Of a stretch of 64,000 bases of DNA, positions 45,082 through 59,733 are shown one piece after another. The translations under genes were made by a program, and so were the position numbers. The notes under the pieces are model-generated. The model did not search any database. It saw only the letters and a program-made list of their open reading frames with translations, and was not told where the DNA came from. Numbering within the stretch: the stretch's first letter is position 1; every line of letters begins with the position of its first letter. Origin of the DNA: Lyophyllum atratum (lineage: Eukaryota > Basidiomycota > Agaricomycetes > Agaricales > Lyophyllaceae); assembly GCA_014905825.1 (NCBI GenBank), contig JACGCN010000009.1, forward strand, positions 1,302,001 through 1,366,000, given 5' to 3'.

Positions 45082-46709
45082 TCATGCGTTGTAATCAGTA
45101 CCCCCACAGTTGCTTTTTGCCGCTTCTAGCAAGATATCCTCGACGTCCATCCAGCCGTAACGCATTCCTGAGACACTGTAGACCTGTGGAAATAACGCCG
45201 AGAGGAAGGAAGCGACCATCGATGGGCGGGTAATCTGCGACTCTCCGAACGATAAACGTAAAGGATATTTGCCGCATGACTGCTGTGCCGGTATGGGACA
45301 GCTCGGAGGGACGCGAGCATCGATCAACATCGACAATATGACTAGATCCTGACAATATTCCGCAAAGACAGCCAGGCCATCCAGGGTAACAAGGGAGTGG
45401 CCCGAAGGTGTGTAGTACTGGCTGGGGCGAAGGAACAGTATCTGTAGCTTACGCCACGCCATGGCCAGTTCCTGGACACATACGTTGTCGAGGTTAAACC
45501 CACGGGAGATGTGTAAATGGACTTTTTGGATATTTCGGAAAGCAAATAGGTGTCGTAGGCTATGAAGCGTAATTGCTTGCGCTTTAGCATCGCTTTGAAG
45601 AAGACCATCTTCGTCCTCGTGAGCGGTGTCCTCGTCTACCAAGCGGAGGAAGCGTAACGATGAATGAGAGCAGTGAGTGCGCAATGCTTGAATCATCTGA
45701 TTCCATAAAGCTGCACTCGAACCGTTACAATTTTCAAAGTCGAAATGTTCAAGGGGGCGGGAGGATATAGTTTGCAGTAACCTTATGCAGGTGGGCAAAT
45801 TGGAAACAAGTCGGAGGGATATCAATGCGGGGAACCCGCGGGTTTTCTTTGGTATGACGAGTCGGAGATCCGGTTGCGCGCGGAGGTCGATGGATAAGGT
45901 ATGTAGGTTACGGAGGCGGATGACATGCAGAAATGCTATAGGGGTCATTCCATCTATGGTCAACGTCCGGAGGCGGTCCCACTTCAGAAGCGCGTCTGAC
46001 AGAACATGGGTTTCCTGGGGTGGTAGCTCACCGCCCCTGAGTTTGAAGTCTTCCAGGGACGGATATCGCTGACGAAGGGTAGTAAACAAGGGAAGTCGGG
46101 TATCTCCTGACCCAGTCAAGATGAGCGTGAGGGAGATGATGCGCGGACTAAGAAAGGTATCGATATACGGGAAAAGCGAATAATCTGAAATGCCCAGTTG
46201 ATCACACTCGACTTGAAGCCGAGTGACGTTGGGCAGTAGAAATTCCGCCCCGATGGCCATCTTCAGCGCCTCGTATGTCTTTGCCGGGACCATGGGTCCC
46301 TTACCAGGGTTGAATTCACGCATTGCCAGTCCTTTGACGCGACGTGAATGGAAGAGAAGGCGGTCTAGATCTGATAACGTGATAGCTCTTTGAAGGTCCT
46401 GTCAACACCTATGAGCTGCAGTATCTTCCTGACGAGCGATATAAGTGTACGCACTATGCGGGGACGGCGACAAACAGACGGTGCAAGCTTCCATAAATCT
46501 GAGGGCATGCATTTTATGAGAGGCACAATGCCGTCCAGGTTCATCCATATACGATCCAAGGCGGGCTCGTAGAAAAGGCGGCATGTCCGCGCAAGTACGG
46601 CGAGCGTTGGGAGATGTGAGTTACCAAAGCGAGCTGCGACGATAGTATCACACAGGAGGTGAATTATGTCTGGGACGAGTAGGCATCGATGCACTGCTGG
46701 TGGTTCCAT
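45082..46709 (-). CDS. F-box-like / leucine-rich-repeat protein
   Basis: Exons 46709-46455 and 46398-45082 give 523 aa from MEPPAVHRCLLVPDIIHLLC. An in-frame ATG at 46781 would add 24 residues; the inner one gives the usual F-box position. VPDIIHLLCDTIVAARF and LPTLAVLARTCRLFYEPALD form the F-box-like motif. LRR-like blocks follow (NVTRLQVECDQLGISDYSLF, RLRTLTIDGMTPIAFLHVIR, NIQKVHLHISRGFNLDNVCV). It is a predicted substrate receptor of an SCF ubiquitin ligase and belongs to the same broad expanded family as the 26.5-kb gene, but the two are not close copies. The frame is intact throughout. Confidence 0.85.
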
Positions 46710-47008
46710 GTCAAGTGTGTGCTCTCTAGATAACTCGGAGCATGGAACAGCGTGCGTCGGTTCGGAGCTCACCCGAGACACAGGGCTATAGTAGGCGATA
46801 CCCTCGCGCTACAACCACGTGATCGGGTCGCGTAAGAACGCGTCGCGCGTGAATGGGGAAATGTCACGTATACATTTAGATAGTCGTATATCCTATCTAC
46901 ACCCAGAGATCAGTATACATGGGAAAAATAGAGCGAGAGAAAAAGTCCGAACGTGAATCAAACCAAGCTGCATGCATAGTAAATGGAAATCCTCGATCCC
47001 TCGATCCC
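46710..47008. other. Short spacer
   Basis: Second F-box gene upstream region and calcineurin A 3' end. No further feature. Confidence 0.5.
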
Positions 47009-49388
47009 TCACGCCGTGCCATGCCTTCTCAGAGCCGATGGCCGCGCCGGGCTCCGCCCTCTTGCAATCCTCTCCGCGAGTCGCTCCACAACGCCGCCCT
47101 CCTCCTCCTCCTCCAGTGTCTTCTTGATCAAGTATTCCATGGTCATGCCATCGGAATCTGCACTGCCCCTCCGCATACTTGGTACGGGGAACATAGTCGG
47201 TGCCGCATCGACGTTGAATTCTGGCAAGCGCTCGTTGAGCATATCCACCCGGCGCCTGTCGAGAAGCAATAGCATCAGTTATACGGTGTCGGAAGCCATA
47301 CAAATAGTGTACGCACGCGTCGTCGAAACTGCGGATCGACCGCCCGAAGCTCGCCCCCTGTGCTACACCGAGCGCATCCGTATTTGTGCGTGGGGCGCCG
47401 ACGCCGGCACCGCCATCGACATGTAGCTCCGTCGCATTCTCCGATTCTTCTCTGTAAACGTTATTCCCCGTCAGATCCAGAGACCAACGATAAAGAAGAT
47501 AAGTGGACGCACCGGAGCATCTGGAAGACCTTCTGCATCTTTCCGATGGCCATAATCTTGTTCTTGATCTCCTGCCGCCTCCTCTGGATCTCAGCTGGGG
47601 ATGTGCCAGGTTCCACTTGCATGGTTGTCTCGTCACCGCTATCGCTGTCGGCTTCTGTCAGCTCTTCTTGACTGCATACACTAAGAACAGCGAGCAGCAT
47701 GTCCGCGACTAGTGAAAAATTAGGCATATGCATGTTGACTATCGGGTGATAGGTACGTACTCTTAGCGCCCACGAAAGGAAGACTCCATGTGAATGCATC
47801 CACAAAGTTCGGTAGCCAGTACGGATGCGAGCTGTAGTTGAACTGGCGAATAGTGATGTTCTTATTTGCATATTTGAGGACGGCTCCTCGGTTATGGTAT
47901 ACGTCGAGGTAGTTGGGCGCCGAAAATATCGTGATGACGGAGGGGAATTTCTTGGTGGGCGTTTTGCGGTGCATGGTGTATCTGATGGAGCACTCGTTAA
48001 TGGCCTAATCAAAGATGCAAGGCGATCAACGAAGTCGTACCCAGCATCCTGGGCTTCGTGCCCTCGGATTATACCAAGAAGGTTGTTGCGTTCTAGGAAC
48101 TGACAGGACGCTTCATACCTGAAGAACCGGGATTTCTAGTCAGTGAAGTGATAAATGGTATTGAACGGCGTGGACTGACGTGAAGAAGAAGGAGCAACCT
48201 CGGGTTGCGTTGTGCAGAAATGTGCTGCCGAGTGGCAGGCCAGGTCCGTGTTGCGAAGGCTCCTGCTCGTGCCCATAATTTGCTACGGGGTCAGACCATA
48301 GTAGGTCGCACAGTAACCCATGGTTACCAGGCTCTTGGAAGCGGTTCATCTGGACCAAGGAGTCAACTTGGACTCATCCAGAAGCTGGTAGAACACATAC
48401 CCGGTTCAGATCGCTAAGTTTGATCAACTCAGGTGAGATACCGCCGTGTACACAGAAGAATCGCCCATCCACCAGAGCTGTGACAGGTAGGGCGCAGAAG
48501 GACTTTATACATGCCTCATATACGCGTTCAGAGTACTTGTGGAGACCTATGATAATAAGAATAACAGGTCTTTAGCATGCAATCCCCATGGTTCCGGAGA
48601 AGGAGTTTACATTCGCGTTTAAACGTGAAGTATTCTGTGAGGTGTCGACATTCGTGATTGCCTCGAAGTAGGACAAATTTGTTGGGATACCAGAGTTTAA
48701 GGCTATATAGATACAACAAGCACTGGGTATAGGGTAAAAATTGTGTGCAATATCGGTCTAAGAGTGCAAGGAATACCTCGATGCCAAAACTCCCCCGATC
48801 GACGTAGTCTCCCAAAAATAGATAGTTGTTATCCTCGACGGCCCCTCCAACTTCGAAGAGCTTCATCAAGTCATACTATCCAGTTATTAGGGCAGCAGAA
48901 CGGCTGCAAAGGCGGATAATAACTCACGTATTGCCCGTGGATGTCCCCGCATACTTAATGGTCGTGAGCTTGATTGCTCAGAAAAAAAATCGCGTGCACT
49001 CACTTGTGACCGGGCTCTTCACATCCACCAAGTTCGGTTCCTGTGTCAACACCTCCGTTGCACGTTCCAAAATGTAAAGCGCCTGTTTTCTCTGTCAACC
49101 GGCCTTCACGAAAGAAGTGGTCCTTCAGGAAAGCATGATTTGGCTTGAGTTCGCCGCGATCAGTCTTCGTGAAGAACTCTGCCTCAGTCGGCTTGTTCGC
49201 TGCAGGTTGTGGTACCTGTTATGATCCAAATGGAAGGTCGAAAGATTGAGTTGAACCGCCGGCGCTTAGTCAATATATCAAGTGCTTACGCTCTTGATGG
49301 GCCGCTCATGGACGTTCCTGGGTATAGCAAGCTGAGAAGGTATGCCCGCTCTCTGTTGTAGCATCCGCGAGCTCGCAGCTTCGGCCAT
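47009..49388 (-). CDS. CNA1: Calcineurin A, catalytic subunit of PP2B
   Basis: Ca2+/calmodulin-activated Ser/Thr phosphatase of stress and morphogenesis signalling in the cytoplasm. About eleven exons run from [19 protein letters not shown]. All phosphatase signatures are present: GDIHGQY (around 48940), GDYVDRG (around 48805), [39 protein letters not shown] and [14 protein letters not shown]. The calcineurin B-binding helix region ([20 protein letters not shown]) is followed by a calmodulin-binding segment ([19 protein letters not shown]) and the autoinhibitory segment [19 protein letters not shown]. The C-terminal tail contains an acidic stretch (EEEEE) and a basic end. An intron splits [12 protein letters not shown] from [13 protein letters not shown]. 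The gene is intact and full length. Confidence 0.93.
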
Positions 49389-49862
49389 TCGTCTCTAGGG
49401 TCGGGAGGGCAACAGAAGATTTCAGAGGAAACGGAGCATCAGATCATCGGGCCGTGTATTCGCAGCTCTTGCTATTTGGCCATGTGTACGAGTACTACAG
49501 GCGCTCGTTCGTTGAGCTCGTTATCCACAGCGCTGTCGAATGGGATACGTGTGGTGTGGAGGAAAAGTAGAGGGAAGGGAGGAAATGGATCTCTATGACG
49601 GCAGATGCGGTGGAAGCAGCTGCAATATTATGCCAATATGACTTATGATACCCAAGGCTGTGCTTATGTAGTGCCATGGGCCGATGTGCCAATCCGGTGC
49701 CACTCTATTTTTTGCCGCACAGCATCCTGTTCTGGCCAAGCGAAAGGGCATTAGTGAAGTGTGATTCCAAGTCCACTCAATTACATGATAGTTTGTAGAT
49801 ATAAGAGCTACTCGGAGCGCAGCGATGAAAGTCCTTTGGTTGTATCGAGTATGGCCTATTTA
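49389..49862. other. Calcineurin promoter region
   Basis: Between the calcineurin A start and the ARG5,6 3' end, both minus strand. Nothing coding supported. Confidence 0.55.
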
Positions 49863-52898
<3,036 letters not shown>

Positions 52899-53280
52899 GG
52901 TGGTATCGAGGGTAGATTGACAATGAGGAAGAGGGGGCGGGCTTCGGAGGAGTCGGTGTCACTGTTAGGGAATTGTCAAATTTCTCCCATGACTCGGCTG
53001 TTATACGAAAATCATTTCATTTTCGGTTTCACAGCTTCTTGGCTTCCACTTACACCTTCTTAACACCTTTGCACAGTTTTCTGCGGTTGGCTGGCTATGT
53101 ATACACCTATATAGCCTTTGCCAATCTAACCAATTGCGTTATTTTCTCTGAAGAAAATCCCAACTAGCACGAGGTATTTGGACCATTCAGACAACGCAAA
53201 TTTTCCTCGCGATCGACTCAGATGCACGCATCATCCTCGACTCATTATCATTAGCACAACGGCGTAGTGGCAGAACCTCA
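52899..53280. other. ARG5,6 upstream region
   Basis: Minus-strand promoter region of ARG5,6. No other feature supported. Confidence 0.5.
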
Positions 53281-53538
53281 GTGGATTGGATCTCTTCGAG
53301 GGTCTTCACCAATAATCCATCAGCGGTGGCTTATCTTCTTTCGGCCATATTTCCAAGGAGGAGGAGGATCCAAGAATTGGGAATGTCATGGGCGAGTATC
53401 AGCGCTAGCCATCGATCGATAAATTTTCGGAAGCAGCCCCAGGAAGGTGTCACGACGGCTGATACACTGTACTACCATATCTACGGTTATATACGTTACC
53501 CCTCATTCGAGGAGGAAATCTCCCGCAAGGTGCAGTAG
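53281..53538 (+). pseudogene. Possible 3' fragment of an F-box-like gene
   Basis: An 85-codon frame containing PSAVAYLLSAIFPRRRRIQE and a following SWASISASH. This resembles the C-terminal segment of the second F-box gene (SMVASFLSALFPQVYSV). No upstream LRR or F-box part is present. The similarity is short and judged by eye. Confidence 0.3.
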
Positions 53539-54370
53539 GTGGCCATTATTTTTGCGCCGGCGACAGCATCAACCTGTGAGCGCCTCGTACATACATCACA
53601 CCATAAGTACAAGCGAAGTGTCCTTGGCCCTGCGTCCACCCTCGAAACCGCTTTCCACGCCATAATTAATGGCGTCTAGCATGTCCTTGGCCTTGGTACT
53701 ACTTACTCGTGCGAGCCGTCTCACTCGATGGTAGTGCCAGCCTCACAAACTCGTCTCGTTGGAGACAACGAGACAGCAGATCTATCAGCCCGTGTGTCCA
53801 GGTTCCGCCACCGTTGGTACGAGGTGTGCTAAGCTTGAAGTTGTGCGCCTGCGCGCAGCATCGTGACTCTGCGCGCCCCCCGAGATTCTCGGCCTGGCGG
53901 AGAAAATGCTCTACGCTGCATCGCCGCACCCACCAGCTCGCACTCAAGACATACCAGGACACACCGAGGTATCTTGAAGGTACGGGATTGGGGACAGGAG
54001 TGCTACTGTACGCCACTCACAAGACCATCAACTTGATCAACACCGTGATACACACACAACCATTTCATCTCTCCGAAATTTTTCCGCTGAGTACATGCCC
54101 CATCCCCACGCGAACCCCACATCGCAACGCTAGGTAGTTTATTCCCAGATAAAACATCAAGAGCATTCGTTGAAGCCGTGGGCGGGCCGGTCACCCTTGA
54201 GTCGTGCACAAAGCCAACACGAAACTGTCCAAAAATAGTAGCCACCGCGCTTCTAATGCCACCTGATGAGCACGCGAGCTTGTCGAGCACATGGCTTATA
54301 ACTTCAAGGAAAGGTCAGAAATGTACAAAAGAACAACGCTGGGCAAAATTCAACACACACTTTCCAGACA
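53539..54370. other. Intergenic, promoter of first CE16 gene
   Basis: Frames up to 142 codons exist on both strands but mirror each other and have no domains or splice logic. Contains the upstream region of the esterase gene starting at 54371. Confidence 0.45.
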
Positions 54371-55472
54371 ATGAGGCTCTCATTCCCCGCAGCATTAGCC
54401 GTCGTTTACGCGTCAACAGCAGGGGCCGCGGGTGTGCTGCCGAAACAGATAAAAAATCTCGTCACATTCGGCGACAGCTATACCGACGTCGTCAACGTCG
54501 GGGACGGCGGTGTTGCGTGGCCCGTGTATGCATCGGGCTATGCGAAAGTGTCGCTGTTTCCCTTTGCACGCTCAGGAGCAACGTGTTCCAACAACATCAC
54601 GTTCCGGCCGTTTCCCTCGCTCTTCGAAAGCCAGCTCCCCCTGTACCTAACGGAGAAGGACAACGGGTCGTTGAAGCTTAACCCCAGAGAGACGATCTAC
54701 ACGCTCTGGATTGGCACAAACGACGTCGGGGTCAATTCGCTCATCTCTGGAGGCAACAAAGCCTCCATTGTCGATGTGGCCACGTGCATGGTGAATTGGG
54801 TGAAGACGCTATATGCGACTGGTGCCAGGAATTTCTTGTTCCAAAACGTAAGGGGCTTTCTGTATGCTTGGTTTATTATTAACGCGGTGACATGGAAAGA
54901 TGATTCCCTTACAAAACGTTCCTTTGTATTCACCGAATGCCTATCCAGACCGATTCTGGACGGGACCAAGGAATACAACGGAGTGGAGCGTTTTTATGAC
55001 TGAGCTCGTCCTGTCAGGTAACGCCCTCACAAAGCTCATGCTGCAAGCTCTGGCCCCCACTCTCCCTGGCGCGCATATAGGTAAATTCGAAGATTCGGGG
55101 AAAATAGCACGAGACTCACATGCGCACTACAGGCTTATTCGACTCCCATGGGCTATTCGCAGACATGTTTGCGAACCCGGCTATGTACCTCAACGGCACA
55201 GCCCCGCTGAACGTGACAGGCGCCATAAATTCATGCGTGTTCGAAATCGGCGGTACCGTCGGTTCCTGTACGACCGTCACCGGCTCTGCTGCAAGAGACA
55301 GTTATCTCTGGTATGTCGTGACTCCTTCAGACGTGTAAGGTGACCAAGTGGACTGGTTACTACTAGGTTTGACGAGCTTCATCCGAGTGAGCAAGCGGAC
55401 AGGATCGTGGCTCGAGAGGTCGCCAAGGTGATAGAAGGAGGTAAGAGTACATGGGGCACATGGTTGAGCTAA
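54371..55472 (+). CDS. Secreted GDSL/CE16-type carbohydrate acetylesterase, copy A
   Basis: Exons 54371-54847, 54900-55080, 55133-55310 and 55367-55472 give 313 aa. The signal peptide MRLSFPAALAVVYASTAGAA is followed by block I with nucleophile LVTFGDSYTD, block III LWIGTNDVG and block V FDELHPSEQADRIV with the Asp and His of the triad. Several N-glycosylation sequons (NGS, NTT, NGT, NVT) fit secretion. CE16 enzymes remove acetyl groups from xylo-oligosaccharides and help plant cell-wall breakdown. The exon layout is the same as in copy B at 57.8 kb. All catalytic motifs are intact. Confidence 0.92.
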
Positions 55473-55884
55473 AGAACTGTAGCCAATATTGGATTATCCC
55501 ATTCTGTAAGGACGTCAGATGCATAAACGAGTATTCAGGGTTTTTTGGGGATACGGAACTTACATGATGACATTGTTGATAGGTTTCGGCGTCGTTGTTG
55601 GTCACAGTGAACAGGCTACATACAATCGCAGCCGTACATGAGACTCATTGACAGGCCTCAGTGGCGTCTTCCGCAAGGGTCCCCAGGGCTTTCGCAGACG
55701 TTGGCGCGGCCTCACATTTCGATGAGACACGCAGCCAAAGGCATGGAAGGGGTAGAACGGGGTGGATGTCGTCGATGCGAGAAGAGAGCCTGGAGCAGCG
55801 GGATGGGCCAGTCGCGGCATCGGCCCCGGGCCCCGGCTGCCCAACGATCACGTGATCTAACTCCGCCCATCACGTCTGGTCCTC
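55473..55884. other. Spacer between copy A and the hAT element
   Basis: 3' flank of copy A. Overlapping GC-rich open frames on both strands at 55602-55895 are mutual shadows with no domain. Confidence 0.5.
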
Positions 55885-55892
55885 CTCCTCCC
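55885..55892. repeat. Left target-site duplication CTCCTCCC
   Basis: Identical to 56859-56866 on the other side of the hAT-like element. The sequence is low complexity, but the exact match abuts the terminal inverted repeats on both sides. Confidence 0.8.
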
Positions 55893-56858
55893 TAGTGTTG
55901 TGAACGGTTCGAGTTGGCACCGGAAACCGTTCGAATCGACACCGAAAAATGTGCCCCGTTGCAACGGGTCGGTTCGGGGCCACACCGCCTCACACCGGTG
56001 AACACCGCTTCCAATTTTCCCATCTGCCAAAGATTTTCCCATCCGCCGATCTTCTGGCATCGTCATTATGTTTCCTCGAGCTCCTCACATCTTGCTTTAA
56101 TCTCAACAAGCACTCGTGAAACTGCTGTTCTTTTCATCCCAATCGGACTCTCTGTGGAATGCTGAAGCTCGTGGCCGCCGTCCTCCAAGACGGCACGATA
56201 ATTTATAAGTGACCATCACGATTTACATTGCCTCGATATGCTCAGAATACCCGCCGATTCGTCCCAAAGCTCCCAAAGGCATACCTAGCTTTCCATTCAC
56301 GTCGTTTCCCCAACTCATCCCAGGAATGCCCGGATCAAACCTCCCCACCCGTACCTGCTTTTCTGCTTTTAACCTCCCCACCCATACCTGCTTTTTGACG
56401 TTGAAATTTACACCGCCGGCTTCTCGAAGATAGATATCTTTTGCTGTGCGCCTTGACCTTCATCATTTCCTCCGAGCTTACGACATCTTTCTAATTGTCG
56501 AGATTGACGTTGTATAGATAGCATTTCTGAGTCCCAAAACTATCTATTCTGTACCAGTAAGTAGTAGCACCTGGATAATCATCGTTGTGAATTATACAAG
56601 GATTCCCAAAGTATCATCTTGTGAAGTCTGAACCATGATAATAGTATACTCGAGACCAATACACAAGAGTCCACCTAAAAATCAAAACACAAGGTCGTAT
56701 CTAATCTTGATCGGAGCATTTCAATTGGCTCCGGAGCGTGGAAGGAATTTTTTCGAGTCGCACCGGTGTCATCGGTGTGACACCGATGTCAACTCGCACC
56801 GTTGACTGATTCGGTGCAGACGCACCGAACCGCACCGCACTGCACCGGAACAACACTA
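55893..56858. mobile_element. Non-autonomous hAT-type transposon, 966 bp
   Basis: Ends are TAGTGTTGT at 55893 and its inverse ACAACACTA at 56858, a perfect 9-bp terminal inverted repeat. The element is flanked by an exact 8-bp direct repeat CTCCTCCC (55885-55892 and 56859-56866). An 8-bp target-site duplication with TA-G-starting ends is the hallmark of the hAT superfamily. Both subterminal regions (about 55900-56010 and 56755-56850) are packed with CACCG/CGGTG motifs, as hAT transposase-binding regions often are. No transposase reading frame is inside, so it would depend on an element elsewhere. An internal 33-bp direct duplication lies at 56341-56395. The intact target duplication suggests a fairly recent insertion. 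Confidence 0.85.
56341..56395. repeat. Internal direct duplication in the hAT-like element
   Basis: CTCCCCACCCGTACCTGCTT at 56341 recurs with one change (CTCCCCACCCATACCTGCTT) at 56374, a 33-bp period. Confidence 0.8.
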
Positions 56859-56866
56859 CTCCTCCC
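56859..56866. repeat. Right target-site duplication CTCCTCCC
   Basis: Right-hand copy of the 8-bp duplication flanking the hAT-like element. Confidence 0.8.
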
Positions 56867-57844
56867 TGACACTGACAGCGACGAGCCACTCGTCTCCGCA
56901 GCCGTGAAACACTTCCAGGACCGCGTTTTCTGTCCCAACGATCCCAAACGTTATGCTACAAGCTATCAAAACACGACTTATGACTTATAGTACCGTAAAC
57001 CCCAATGCTTCATAGCGGAGACGGCGCTACGTGGGGAGGAATGAGCAAGGGAGGCATTAATTCGACGTTAAGACACAACTTGAAGCTACTATCTCGTGAC
57101 CGCATGTTCTGGCGCATAGCCATCCGTTTCCTCGATTCTACGCCACATCTCCCGGCCACGTTAATCAGCGATCAGTGACGGCCAGTAGTCGCATAGGCAC
57201 AGCGCTATCTCGTTGGACGTGCCGCGTCGATCGACCTCAGGCTCCTCCATGGAATGCCATCGCGCTGTCGCTCACTCAGACCGTCCGGTGTTCAGGCCTG
57301 AGGTGCGGCCATCTTGTCTTCTTCGTCTCGGTGCAGTCTCGGTGCACGAGAACAGCACAGCAATCTCGCTCAACAGGCCTAAATGCTACGTTCGATCCCG
57401 TGGTACATCATAGGCAACCTCGGATCCCGGCCATACACACTGTCTGCTTGGACGTTCATTGACAGGTAAGGATAACGACATCGGCTGAACTTTGAGGTAC
57501 AGTAGTTACCTGATATCCTGTTGTAGTCGTTGTAGTCCCCACTGAACGGAATACGTGTTGTCCTGGAACCCAGACTACCATAAAGATATGCTAGAAACTT
57601 GGTCTAGGCGACATTTAAGGCGGCTGGCTGCCTGTCCAGAACGTTGTCTACCTCGGTTTGACGTACCGCATCACCTTACACGTCCTTCACGCCTATGTAA
57701 AGACGTCAGAAAGGCAAAGTCTGGACCTGACATTTCCCTGATGTGAACTACACTGGTCGCGCTTCTGAAATATATGAGATAGATGAGAGAGATAAATACA
57801 ACAGGAAGACGGGATGGTGAGACAACTCCTTCCGAATCCCAGAT
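56867..57844. other. Spacer and promoter of second CE16 gene
   Basis: About 1 kb between the hAT-like element and copy B. Short overlapping frames only; nothing coding supported. Confidence 0.5.
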
Positions 57845-58972
57845 ATGAGACTCTCGTCATCGGCACTCTCCTTGTTACTCGCCACTATCTTAGTTTCAAC
57901 AGTATCCGCCAAAGGGGTCCGACCAAAGCAGATCAAAAAGCTCGTCACTTTCGGAGACAGCTATACTGACGTGAATTTCGCTCCAGACGGCGGCGTCAGC
58001 TGGCCAGTGTACGCAGCAGGTTACGCCCAAGTCTCGTTGTTCCCCTTCGCAGGTATAGGCGCAACATGCTCGAAATACATCACGTCCATAGGGCCTTTCC
58101 TTTCGCTCTTCGAAGGCCAGCTTCCGCTCTACTTCGAGGAGAAGAGGAACAGAACATTGAAGCTGGATCCTAACGAGACTATTTACACCTTGTGGCTTGG
58201 GACGAACGATGTGGGAGCCAATTCGATCGTCTCCGGAAACACTAAAGCATCGATCGTCGACGTCTCCGCGTGTCTCGTAAATTGGGTCAAGGTCTTGTAC
58301 GAGAGCGGCGCGAGGAATTTCTTGTTCCAGAATGTACGTCGACCTTCTCCCTACGAAGTCGGTTCAGTGATTAATACAGTGGCATAACAGATGATCCCGT
58401 TAGAAGCGACTCCTCTGTATGCGTCACAAACATACCCGAACTTTTATTGGTCGGCACAGAGGAATACCACGGAATGGAACATCTTCATCCGAGAACTCGT
58501 CTTGTCAGCAAACGCCCTTACAAAGCTTATGCTGCAAGATCTGGCGCCAAAGCTCCCTGATGCACATGTCGGTAAGCATAGTGCAACTATTGAAGCTATA
58601 TTTTTGAACTTACTGTCCACACTATAGGGCTGTTCGATACCCATGGGCTATTCACCGATATGTTCGAAAACCCCGCTAAGTATCTCAATGGCACTGCACC
58701 ACTGAATGTGACACACCCGACGAAGTCATGCGTCTTTGAGCTAAATGGGTCACCGTCCACGGCGGTCTGTACAACAGTCAAAGGCGACGCAAATAAAGAC
58801 AGCTATCTCTGGTATGTCAGATTCGATGTCAGAGGCATACAAATTGATTAGACAATCAACATCTAGGGGCGACGAACTTCATCCCGGCGAACAAGCAGAC
58901 AGGATTGTCGCCCGAGAGGTTGCCAAAGTGATTCGAGGAGAGAAGAGCCGGTGGTCGACATGGCTGTCCTAA
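57845..58972 (+). CDS. Secreted GDSL/CE16-type carbohydrate acetylesterase, copy B
   Basis: Exons 57845-58333, 58391-58571, 58628-58811 and 58867-58972 give 319 aa. The signal peptide MRLSSSALSLLLATILVSTV is followed by LVTFGDSYTD (nucleophile Ser), LWLGTNDVGANS and GDELHPGEQADRIVAREVAK (Asp/His). Exon 2 (181 nt) and exon 4 (106 nt) are exactly the same length as in copy A, and the intron positions match, so the pair arose by tandem duplication. Copy B differs in the residue before DELHP (Gly rather than Phe) and in a charged insertion near the end of exon 3. It looks functional; divergence from copy A suggests a substrate difference, which cannot be read here. Confidence 0.92.
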
Positions 58973-59733
58973 AGTATGAAAGAGACCGGCGTCTCCCATC
59001 AAGACGATGCTCCTTTCGACTGGTGTTAGGTATCGGTAATCATGGGTACTATCAGGGGTCGGGTCATCGGAGCACATACAGTACGTTTTGCACACATAAT
59101 CGTGGATTTGGCATCGATAATCCAGCACATAAGTGTTGACCTGGCAAAATGATAACCAACGTACTTGGATCATAATGAGAAGGAAGCCACATATCGATAT
59201 CCCTTCATAGAACCGGGCAGTCGTCGTCGTATGAACACTGGAAACAAAGAATGATAACTGCCACAAAAGGTCTGTGGCCATGGTGGTTGTGGATGAATTG
59301 GGGCCGGCATTTACCGTGCTCAACTTGTCCTCGACCACTGATGCGCACATATCGTAGTTCCTCTAGAGATCCGTGAGTTCAGTGCGTTTCATGACAGTGC
59401 ATACCGTACCGGGACAAAGATCGCGTCGGCATTGGCGATGTCATAAAAATATCGCGGTCAAGCGTAAGTACGTGTCAACGGTTGTGGAAATTCGGGAAGT
59501 AGTCCCCAATACCGTCAAGTGCTTAGATTCAGGCGGGGACAGGGAGAGAAATGCGAGAGATATCCGTGATATGATTGATACTCGAAAGAAAATGCGATGA
59601 TATGATAATAATACAGTTTGTCTACGCCAAGTGTCCCAATGCCAATATGAAGGTCTAAATATGCAAAAGATGTGGAACAATAAATGATAAATAATGATAA
59701 TACAGTCGAAGAACCAAGCAGGCCCATCAGCAG
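58973..59733. other. Shared 3' region of convergent genes
   Basis: Between copy B and the C2H2 gene. AT-rich, with short frames only. The 164-codon minus frame overlapping the copy-B terminus is a shadow. Confidence 0.55.

Noticed and set aside
46893..47636. 247-codon minus frame in calcineurin A
   Set aside because: Alternative frame of the calcineurin 3' exons; the true frame has the calmodulin-binding and autoinhibitory motifs.
53250..53290. tRNA-like GGCGTAGTGGCAGA string
   Set aside because: No matching acceptor, anticodon or T arm follows.
58856..59350. 164-codon minus frame beyond CE16 copy B
   Set aside because: It overlaps the last exon of copy B antisense and has no recognisable features.
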